A DNA stretch of 64,000 nt from Siphonodentalium dalli (Eukaryota > Mollusca > Scaphopoda > Gadilida > Siphonodentaliidae), in NCBI GenBank assembly GCA_032622095.1, contig CP136062.1:165562590-165626589 (forward strand). The letters run 5' to 3'. This document shows, piece after piece, positions 48,701 to 60,700 of the stretch. Below the pieces are notes generated by a model. That model worked only from the letters and a program-made list of their open reading frames with translations, had not been told where the DNA came from and did not search any database. The stretch's first letter is position 1. The number at the start of each line of letters is the position of its first letter. The position numbers were made by a program, and so were the translations under genes.

Positions 48701-51700
48701 ATTCGATGTCGATATCAGGAAGGAGATTCGATATTGAGATTCGATTCGATGCAAAATCCCCGATTCGCAGATCCCTAGTTAATTAGGACATAGTTATGAT
48801 ATTCAATTTGTCTTGGGTTACTTAATGTTGACTGTGATATAAATATGGGTGATAAGGAGGGTTGAACAATTTTTTCAACATGAAAAGACACATTTAAAAT
48901 GGAACTATAGTTTTTTTACGGTGTCTTTACATCCTCTTTGGTTATGATAAGGAAGTCAATATTAATTTATGTTCAACCCCAGCCGTTTCGAGATCGTTTT
49001 CTTTGCTAAAATGCTATTATGTGAAAAAATGGATCTCAAATTCGAGGCAATGCTATACAAAATATATTAACCTCGTCCACTAAATTCGATTCGAGCAGAG
49101 CTTTAGCGAGAATTTAGTGCATTCGGTTAATACATTTCGAATATAATTGCGACTCATTAAATATCCTCTATATAATAACGTTGGCATGTATATATTATAT
49201 TTATAATATCATCATTTTATTCGCCAAAATAGAAACGGGACCACCACCCCATGCTTGCAGACGTCCGAACGTGTTATTATATAGATGCTCCCGATATGTT
49301 ACTTCTAGGATTGCAGGACAATTTTTTAGTTACTTCCCCTCCCAAGTTTTGGACTACTCCCATTTTTTTTTACATCAAATTCGCGACAGATACATATGTG
49401 TTATATACACAATGTGTTTGTATCGATTCATGTATCGCGACGAGGCTAGTTTTCGTGACCATATAGCGACGAGGCGACCTTGGTCGCCGAGTCGCTATGT
49501 GGTCACGAAAACTAGCCGAGTCGCGATACATGAATCTTTACAAACACATTGTGTATATATCACATTTATCTACCATTGGTGTGACAGAGCCCACCGCACA
49601 AATTACAATTTAGGAGTTTCTTAAATGCCAATATTGTTGAATTTGTGTCCGACGATTAGCTTTCTTGAGTAAATTATCACAACCTGCAAAATCACGCGAA
49701 TATGACTAACGGAAATTGTATTCAATAGACACAATCTATTACACATGCATGTTTTATCTAATTTATAATAAATACTGAACAAATACATATTAGTTACTTT
49801 GTGATATGTTATATCATAATACCCATGATGGTAGGCAATCAAATAATGTTAAAACCTTGGAACTATTTGTTTATAGTACGCAAGAATATACGTTGGAATG
49901 TCGTTTTGATTTTTCACGCGATTGATGTGACGTCAGTTCATTCATGATTTTGAACCAGTCAACGACGCCACGAGCGCCTTGTATCGCAACTGCAGTAACG
50001 ATACAGATGTTTTTATCGCCAATTCGTTATCGCCAATTGTATCAGGGAAATTCGTAGGAAATGGTAGATAAATGTAAATACATTCAACAACGATTATTTG
50101 CTACCAAGTAATTTACTGTCAGTTATAATTTGCATCAACTGACCGCAAATTGGGAAATATTTAGCACACACAAGGATTAGATCAATTAATAATATACTCT
50201 TTAAAGAAAGTATATCTCTTGAATATCTTCCTAGTAAATTTGATAGATTATGGGGTATAAAATAATAGATATGAATCGTTGACAACGTTCCAGAAAACCA
50301 TCTAGTAATGAATATCGATTTTATTTAGAATTTGTCTCAACGGAAAAGTTCGGAGCGTAGCAAGAGGAAGAACACTATATTGACAACACCCTCCGTCAAC
50401 CCCCTCCAGCAACGCCCTCCACCAACGCCCTCCATCAACACCCTCCATCAACGCCCTCCATCAACGCCCTCCATCAACGCCCTCCATCTACGCCTTCCAT
50501 CAACACCCTCCATCAACACCCTCCATCAACACCCTCCATCAACGCCCTCCATCAACACCCTTCATCGACACCCTCCAACAACACCCTCCATCAACACCCT
50601 CCATCAACACCCTCCATCAAGGTAAATGTCAATGTCATTTCGAATTGAATAGATTTCGCTCAGCTGCATCCGAAGTATTATCATTGGGTTTATGTGATCC
50701 AAGTATTTGCATATGCAGCAGTTTAACATCTTCAAATTCCGCGCGCCTTCTCAATGCTGGTCTTAAGTCTCGCGGAAATCGGCGAAATCTAAGATCAGGC
50801 AAGCCTTTGCACAACCGGAGCGCGATGAATGGGCGGTCAGAATTTCCCACTGAAAATTCGTTATAAACATTTGACTGTTTTCTTCATATATTGTGTCTTA
50901 TGTAAATTTTCTAAAAAAAATGTATTCAACAATATATGTAGTCCATTACACAATCATTTGTGTCTTTATCTCTGCCATGTTGATGGGGGGTATACAAACA
51001 ACTTAATTATGTCTTTATAGACATATCGGGTTATATAATAAAATATGTTGTTATAATTTTGGCCCCGAAGAGTGGAATCTTTAGTTTCCTTATGATGAAA
51101 TAATTTGACTTACCAGTTCCGATGTTGGCTGTACCCGACTGGAAAGTGGTTGGAAGTTGTCCGTTTGATGCAGAGTAAGTTCCCACGGTGGTGCCCTTAC
51201 CATCCCAGGAGAAAAATGTCATCCGAACCTGCATGCGATGCAATACATATAAGCATTCGTCATTTAGCATGTCTGGTACCTTCTAAAATAACCCTTTGTA
51301 TACTACATTTAACACTTCATTGCATGAGGTTGCGCAAAGAAATGTTCAATTTGAACTTATAAGAAGCAAAAGTTCAAAACGCGTATTCTCAGCTCTATAT
51401 ATCGACGAATTTGTTAGGAAACCTTGTGCGCATGCAGGTATGTTTTAAGTTACATCTTCCCAAATACATAACTTTGAGGTTTGAACGAGACAAATCCGTT
51501 TCTACGGAGGTAGCTCATCTCAACTTAAAATTAAGCAAACAAAATTTGCAATTGTAACGGTGATGCAAAGACCACAGGGACCTTTTGTGTGCTGGGATGT
51601 TTAACTTAATAGGAAGCTCTTGGCATGTGGTTGAGAATAGAGGACCTGGTTGTTACACATTTTGAGGTCGATCCTACTCGAATTACCTGGTCTAACTGTT

Positions 51701-54700
51701 AGAAACCTATAGTACAGGGACCTGGTCTAACTATTGATTTACTAGAAGTTGTCTACACTATTATTAAATTACCACGAGGTTTATAATACTTGACATTCTG
51801 TGCGGCTAAATTCACCGTATATTTTTATAGTATGGTGCACTGGCCTGTATGCGGACATTATTGCATGGGTATATTTGAGTTCCAAAACATCCAAGCGGCT
51901 TAACGTGATATATACTAAACACTCACTGATGAGTAACACTCATTGATGAGTAGATATCCCAAAGAAAATGTTCAGATAATAAGTTCAGCAGACAAAGCCG
52001 TTTGTTGAACTCTTTATTTGAATATTTCCCTCAATAAATAGGACTCCTTCTGTACGTTTATTTATCTGTCGTCTGTTTATATTATACCTGCACCCCTCCA
52101 AATCAATATTAGACAATTTCAATGTACACTTTTTAACTTGGTGTGATAATCAATTTACTATAGTATAACTGGTTAAAGGATCTCTATTGTCCGGGTATAG
52201 TTCATTAGTTTGATAATACATCTATATATAACATGAAAACCCTATTATATCATTAAAAACCCATTACATATTTCCTTTTATACCATAATTGCCTGTTATA
52301 TTGTGTGTATAACACCCATTTTATAAACTTCATCTTTACACCCTACTGTGGGTATACAGCTTCCTATTGTGGGTATAAATGTCTACTGTGGGTGTAAATT
52401 TTCAAATGTAATTTCATGTGTTAAACGTGTATACCCTTAGTAGAACTACATCGTAGTTAGCAAAATAGTTCCTATGTCACATTCATTTAAAATTGGAAGT
52501 TGTCATGATATCAATTATATATGAGGAAAATTGCTTGAATTTCAATCAAATGTAGCTTGCTAGTGCTATATATGAATGATAATTCCAAGTGACGATCGCT
52601 CAGAAACAGGATGACGTCATGACGTTAATATAAGCATCACTACGCGTGACGCACATTCCGTAAAGCGTCGTGTTTGTGTCTCTGGGTGAGGATCCACATT
52701 CAAAGTAAACAGTGGGGTAGTTGAATTCGCAAACAAAATAACAAAAATAAAAATTATGGCATAAATAAAATACACGCATAGTAGCCGAGAGTACAAAATT
52801 TTCACCACTCGTGGTATTGTGGTTTTAACCACTTGCCAAAAGGCTCGTGGTTAAAACCACAATTCCATTCGTTGTGAATTTTTGGTATTCTCGGTTACTA
52901 TGGGTGTATTCTATATATATAGTGTATATATCACTGTTGACGAATAAGCGAGAGCTTTCCGCCAACTTGGCAGCGCGCCAACAAAATTACTTTACATTGA
53001 TTAGGCGAATTAATACTATTTTGAAATGCCGCGCATGACACACCAATCATTCAGACAAGGTGAACTGATTGATTTGTTCATTAAAGTTAAATTATTGTCC
53101 ATCTTTGTTGCACTAACAAAAATAGACACAAAAACAAAGAGGCAAATTTCGTCGAAAATCTGAGTGCGCAATACTCGAAGACGGTTGTGAAGCGTCTCAG
53201 CCAACGGTGTAAATGTATGCATTATAAAGCTTGTTTTAAGGATTCTGTTTGTTAAAAAGGCATAAAGCTCTATAGTTTTTTTCATGCGATCTACAATATC
53301 CTCAACTCATTAGGTTGGGATAGAAGATTTTATGAAACTCGTTGTGAATCAAATTTATCAAACTCGTTTCATAAAATCTTATATCCCAACATAACTCGTT
53401 GGAGATGCTCAACATATATATACATGACATATAATTATGTACATGTACACTTCGTGGAATATTTAGTTTTGAAAAGTTTACCAGGACAATTAATGTTGGA
53501 GTAGCCATTTAGAAATTATACAGGCAGTTTCGGACAGATTCAAGCTACATTTCTTTATAGAACTCACTTCTTGGAGAGTTGTAGGAACTGGAGATGAATT
53601 ATGGCCTGTTATCGCAACGTTATTCCCTTTCAACTCAAGTACGCTGTTTTTCAGATAAATCTGCTGTCCAGCAGCTGCGCATGTCTGCAAAGACAATTCT
53701 CCACAAAGACGCAGGTGGGGATCTCCGTAGACGCCAACAGTACACCGCTCCACCGATTTATAATTCTGAAATGAATAAAATCAAAATGTAAATTAGATCA
53801 TGCCATGAACCTCTACTCTAACGCCCGTGAAGATCATATTCCACCTGTACAAAACCTGGAAACACTTTAATGTTCTGACCAGTTCTGACAGGGAACTTTA
53901 AAACATTGCATGAACAAACAAGGCAAGTAATATATTTCTTTGTTAATACGCATTTCTCAAAAATCTACTTCACACTAGGGAGTGGTCCCAGCTCGAGATT
54001 GCATGCTTTTCTGTGACTTTTGTTATGTCGATAATCGCAATACACATTTAATTAATTACCCATGAGAAATTCCATAATTGTAAGCGACACAAAGCAAAAT
54101 CGCTCACAAAGTCACTTAAATCGTGCAATTTCGAGATGGGACCTTCACCTACTTTGAAGTACTTTATTAAGGAACATGTAATAACTAAGAAATATATTCA
54201 CTGCGTTATTTGTTCAACGTTATAAAAAGTTCCCAGGTTTTGTAATGGCGGAATATGATCTCTACGGGCGTTAGCCAAAGTAGAGATTCATGGCATGATC
54301 TACATGTAAATGTTAACTCGCCAACTGTAAGTCGCTCCACAGTGTTATAATTATGAAAGTACGGGTATTACCTATGTACAGATCCCCATATTTATAGATT
54401 ATTATTGAGATTTAATATGGACCAGCCAAGATTCAAGAGAGAAAACGTACTTACGCTTGGTGGCATGATAAATCGCATGCACTAAACAAACCGTGCAAAG
54501 TTTAAACAAAATATGACCGCAAAATACAAGCTAGGACAAAATTGCGCCTACATTTGAACATTAATGAGTATTTTTTCCCTGGGTGGATAGGATCACGGGG
54601 TTGCTGGATATATATAAATGTGCTTGATTCGCACAAAAACACCTTCCGCTTATTGTATACGGAAATGAACCATGTTAGACGAATTGAATATAGTTCATAT

Positions 54701-57700
54701 CATGCAAGAGAATCAACTCAAAAATGACCCAAGTGGCCCAAGACAATATGTGATCCGCCATAGCAAATCCAGTCGTAAGTCGGGATTTTTTTTTACCCTG
54801 CAATTTTTTATCATGTTTTTTAAATAAATGTTTCTTACAACTTTTAGGACTTAAAATAAAAAAAACACCCATTACCCTGCAGGGAGCCCCACACATATAT
54901 AGAAGCATATAGAAGAGTTTCGTCTGCTCATGTTTGTCTGGGGCTCTGTATGGGTAAAATTCTAAAATTGTTAAAGAATACAAGAACAAATTATTATAAT
55001 TGTGAAAAAATTGTTAGGCCAATGCATTCTCTTATATATGCGAGGCGACCTATGGTCGACTCTCATATATAAGAGAATGCATTGGCACAGGGTAAAAAAA
55101 ATCCCGACGTACGACTGGATTTGATATGGCGGGTCACATATACTAATTTTGGACTGTCCAGACTTAAGTGGTATTTTCAAGATGTTACAATGTTACTTTA
55201 TATCTTTCTGAACAGTTTTCAAGTTAAGTATAACCACTTATGAAACAATTACGACGTAATGACGGGTTTATCATACACAATACCACTTAATATATACCCA
55301 ACATATATGCGCGGACAGGCAGAAGACCCGACGTACCATCAACATTAGAGGTTTATGGGCTAGGGGCTTTTTCTTTGTCCAAGGACGAACGGACGTACGG
55401 TACGACGGACACGCTATATACACCCATAACTCGTAATGAGGGTATACTAATGAATTTTAATCACTTATTTGATTAGAGGGACCTTCAACCTTCAGATGAC
55501 GTTGTCGTTGTGTCGAAACTAGTTCAAACAAATCAGAGTTAATGGCAAGATGTAGTCTCACGTACATGTAACTTGTAACGCGTGTTGCCATGGTTTTGCT
55601 ATGGATATGCACTTGACGGGAACAGTCACATTATTTTACGGCGCCAAACATACCAACTTATAGATATCGGCTCATCGTGATATATAAAACATGTAAATAC
55701 TAGTATGTGGTGAGTATAAGCTGGCTACGAACACCGATAGGTTTAACAGGCTTCACCGAAAATAGGCTTGTTTTCGCGCAGGCAAATCCAATGGTCATAC
55801 TGTCTGCACAGCGGTGATCGCTCATTCGATTGTTTGACCGAGTACGTATAGCGAAATGGTCACAACAGTCAGGTGAATTCCATTGGTAATGGCAACGCAC
55901 GTTACACATGCGTGTGGTTAAGCCTCGCTAATACAACAATAATAGCATGCATGCATGGTACACATCACATGATAAGTTAACTGGTACAACATATTGTTAT
56001 ACAATGACTCATGAGTACCTTGTTAACACGATATTGTGTACAATTAAATAAAAACTACGTCTACAGCAAAACAATTTTAAAGTTATCAAATTTAAACATG
56101 TCAAAATATTATAATTTTTAGACGTCCTACACTTCATAAGAAAGGAAATCTGTGCCTAACTAATATCTGCCGCAACCCTGGTATGAGACAGATCCTCGCA
56201 TAAGTTACACTGACAATGGTGAGTTCGATATACACGTATCACATGCATGAGGTGGCTATAAACTCGCCGCTTGGTAATGATATGAGTAGCACATGGTGTT
56301 ACTCTATACCTATATAGCTTGGCAATACTATGGTGATAAGAAATATAATTTGCCACTTGTCAAAACTATGGTGATATAAAAATATACCGCTTGGCAGTAC
56401 TAGATTGAGTGTGGGATACGCCGTATAGGTTACAAGCAACAAATTATATAGAGTTACGCTTCTTGAATTTGTGTAGGGTAACTTGAGTCAGCATAACAAA
56501 ATATGGCTGCTGATTGGTTGATTATCATGGAGGGAAATTTCCCTAAGCGGGAACAGAAATCATAGCCTACGTAAATATGGCGATCATGTATGTTCAGATG
56601 GTCAGGAAGAGTCTGGTTGGGTCCAGAAGTTATGGAAGGGGTCTGGGTATTTTTGTGCAGTAAATGGGGTAGTTGTGGAAATGCAAGGTTATCGTTTGAA
56701 AAAAATACCGAAAAGGGCGCGTTTGTTGTCACAGACTTGTGCAGCGGTTGGCTGTCGTATAGGGAAAATTGACATCTTGAAGTTCAAATAGGATTAACCC
56801 ATGGCCGGCGGGACTTCTAGTTAACATTGTCGCCTATGGAAAATAATTAGTTGTTTGTAACCTATACATATCACACGGAGTTACCGTTAAAAGCGCTTGG
56901 CAGTGTTATGTTGAGTGTGGGATACGCCGTGTATAACACCACATGGAGTTACTATGCAGCTATGCTTACCGCTTGGCAGTGTTATGTTGAGTGTGGGATA
57001 CGCCGTATACATACCACACTGAGTTAGTATGTTTACCGCTTGGCAGTGCTATGTTTAGTGTGGGATACGCCGTGTATAATAACACATGGAGTTACTATTT
57101 TTACCACATGGCAGTGCTTACCACATGGAGTTACTATGCTTACCACGTGGCAGTGCTATGTTTAGTTTGGGATACGCCGTGTATAACACCACATGGAGTT
57201 AATATGCTTACCACGTGGCAGTGCTATATGTTTAGTGTGCGTTATGCCGAACATAATACCAGGCAGAGTTACTATGCTTACCACGTGGCATTGTTATGTG
57301 TTTAGTGTGCGTTATGCCGAACATAATACAAGGCAGAGTTACTATGCTTACCGCTTTGCAGTACTTTGGTGTCAACTTGTCGATATAGATCTTTGTTACG
57401 GTGACCAACTCTTGACTGCAGCTTGCCATTTCATCATAGCAATTTGACGTGGTATCGTATATTCTGAAATAACACTCGCATATTACGGCCAGGGAAAACG
57501 AGATCATACAAACTCTGTTATCTTTGACATCAACTGCATCTCAACTTAGCTGAGGATGGTATCCATGGCATTGCCAAACGAACATGAGCCGTTTGGTCGT
57601 CAACATAATACATGTGTGTATACCTGTCATTGTCAAATGGACATGAGCCGTGTGATCCTCCAGATAATACATGTGTGTATACCTGGCATTGTCAAATGGA

Positions 57701-60700
57701 CATGAGCCGTTTGTTCCTCCACATAATACATGTGTGTATACCTGGCATTGCCAAATGGACATGAGCCGTTTGACCCTCCACATAATACATGTGTGTATAC
57801 CTGGCATTGTAAAATGGACATGAGCCGTTTGACCATCCACATAATACATGTGTGTATACCTGGCATTGCCAAATGGACATGAGCCGTTTGTTCCTCCACA
57901 TAATACATGTGTGTATACCTGGCATTGTAAAATGGACATGAGCCGTTTGACCCTCCACATAATACATGTGTGTATACCTGGCATTGTCAAATGGACATGA
58001 GCCGTGTGATCCTCCACATAATACATGTGTGTATACCTGGCATTGCTAAATGGACATGAGCCGTTGGACCCTCCACATAATACATGTGTGTATACCTGGC
58101 ATTGTAAAATGGACATGAGCCGTTTGACCCTCCACATAATACATGTGTGTATACCTGGCATTGCCAAATGGACATGAGCCGTTTGACCCTCCACATAATA
58201 CATGTGTGTATACCTGGCATTGTAAAATGGACATGAGCCGTTTGTTCCTCCACATAATACATGTGTGTATACCTGGCATTGCCAAATGGACATGAGCCGG
58301 TTGACCCTCCACATAATACATGTGTGTATACCTGGCATTGTAAAATGGACATGAGCCGTTTGACCCTCCACATAATACATGTGTGTATACCTGGCATTGC
58401 CAAATGGACATGAGCCGTTTGACCCTCCACATAATACATGTGTGTATACCTGGCATTGCCAAATGGACATGAGCCGTTTGACCCTCCACATAATACATGT
58501 GTGTATACCTGGCATTGTAAAATGGACATGAGCCGTTTGACCCTCCAGATAATACATGTGTGTATACCTGGCACTGCCAAATGGACACGAGCCGTGTGAT
58601 CCTCCAGATAATACATGTGTGTATACCTGGCATTGCCAAATGGACATGAGCCGTTTGACCCTCCACATAATACATGTGTGTATACCTGGCATTGTCAAAT
58701 GGACATGAGCCGTTTGTTCCTCCACATAATACATGTGTGTATACCTGGCATTGCCAAATGGACATGAGCCGTGTGATCCTCCAGATAATACATGTGTGTA
58801 TACCTGGCATTGTCAAATGGACATGAGCCGTTTGTTCCTCCACATAATACATGTGTGTATACCTGGCATTGCCAAATGGACACGAGCCGTGTGATCCTCC
58901 AGATAATACATGTGTGTATACCTGGCATTGCCAAATGGACACGAGCCGTGTGATCCTCCAGATAATACATGTGTGTATACCTGGCATTGCCAAATGGACA
59001 CGAGCCGTTTGTTCCTCCACATAATACATGTATGTATACCTGGCATTGCTAAACGGACATGGGCCGTGTGATCCTCCACATAGTACATGTGTGTATACCT
59101 GGCATTGCCAAACAGACATGAGCCGTGTGATCCTCCACATAGTACATGTATGTATACCTGGCATTGCCAACCGGACACGAGCCATGTGATCCTCCACATA
59201 GTACATGAATGTATACCTGGCATTGCCAAATGGACATGAGCCGTGTGATCCTCCACATAGTACATGTATGTATACCTGGCATTGCTAAACGGACATGAGC
59301 CGTGTGATCCTCCACATAGTACATGTATGTATACCTGGCATTGCTAAACGGACATGAGCCGTGTGATCCTCCACATAGTACATGTATGTATACCTGGCAT
59401 TGCTAAACGGACATGGGCCGTGTGATCCTCCACATAGTACATGTGTGTATACCTGGCATTGCCAATACATTACAGTACTCGTATTTAAAGGTTTACATAG
59501 ATGTAGCGTTTCTCAGTCAATATCGATGCCCGCTAATCCAATGAGCACGTTGCCGAAAAGCTGTCTGTGGTAGGCCGCCGTAACTGAAGTCATGCCGATT
59601 CATGCGATTTAATATTCCTTGATCGATTATGCAGTCTGAATCGTCAATCTTCCCTCATATGACGTCACATGAGGGATTACTAGCGACACACAGTGTCAAA
59701 CTTTAAAGACTGTCGCAATTGGCATTTAATCTACTGATTGTTTATACAGAAACGGCTGGATCCTAGTAGCTGAATTTTTTTTACATGTGGATAATTTGAA
59801 TCGGGGAATATTATTAGATAGATACCGTTGACATCAGATTTCTTAAAAGGGCACTTACAATTTATTTAATTTAATTAAATAATTAACGATATATCCAAAA
59901 TGGTTGCAATCTGTCGGTGAAAATTAAAACACGGTGATAAATTGCCCCGTAGAGTGTCAGGAGATAGATGCCGTTGACACCAGACGACTTAAAGGGACAA
60001 ATGTGAGCAATAAAGAGCGTTCCTTATGTAGGAAAATTGGTAAAGATGGGTCACCCGAACAGGGGAAATGACATGGAATAGGCACATTAGACTATCACAG
60101 TTGAGGAAATTTTAGAACAATCTAGATAGAAAAAGCCTTGAAAAATTATATGACGCGTATATACTTCCAATTTCAGACTATGGTGATGCTGATTGGGGGT
60201 CTGCTCCAGACTACTTATTGGCTAAACTCGATCGAGTACACACATATGCCGCGCGAATTGTCACCGGTTTATAGGTGGTTTAACTCTTTGTAAATATGTA
60301 TTATATAGTTACCGGGGTATTAAAATTAGATCTGAATAGAAGACTCCCGTCCGGAAATGCTTCTATCGATTAATATTAATTCTATTTCGAATATTTTCTG
60401 GTCTAAAAAGGTGTGGTTGTTTAGCAAACGAACAATAGTGGTTACTGTTAACAGACACCAGAAATTTTATTGCGTAATATTGTCACAAATAAACGTTAAT
60501 TATACTTATTATCGCTTATAATTATGGAATAAAACAATACAACCAATCAATCTGGGACATTTGACGTTCGGTACGTAGTCAGAGTGAAAGTACAATGCTC
60601 TATATCGCAATATGGTAACACCCGAATTGTCTGTTCTAAAAATAGACAAATAAACGGTCCCAATAAAATATTCGAAATCAAATCAATATTAATTGATAGA

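Noticed and set aside
49181-49624. 147-codon plus-strand frame
   Set aside because: Half of it is the two arms of hairpin P9; similar frames appear at other copies of the hairpin, and none resembles a protein.
50332-50625. Proline-rich plus-strand frame followed by a donor-like AAG|GTAAAT
   Set aside because: It is the CCCTCCATCAAC minisatellite; codon content follows the repeat and there is no matching acceptor.
56156-56220. Additional RGM N-terminal exon (CNLCEDLSHTRVAADI on the minus strand)
   Set aside because: The acceptor is weak, there is no proper donor, and the exon at 55757-55927 explains the same protein region better.
56580-56780. Possible plus-strand gene start (AAATATGGCG) followed by basic frames
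   Set aside because: The frame is closed after 28 codons and continuing it needs an unsupported splice; no family recognised.
57541-59324. Several long minus-strand frames (up to 397 codons) with MYYVEGQTAHVH-type repeats
   Set aside because: These are the 59 bp array read through its three phases in turn. It lies in an intron, and no initiation or splice context supports translation.
59460-59640. RGM first exon ending at the array (minus strand)
   Set aside because: The frame that fits phase 2 has a stop a few codons upstream; the exon at 63958-64000 fits both phase and protein.
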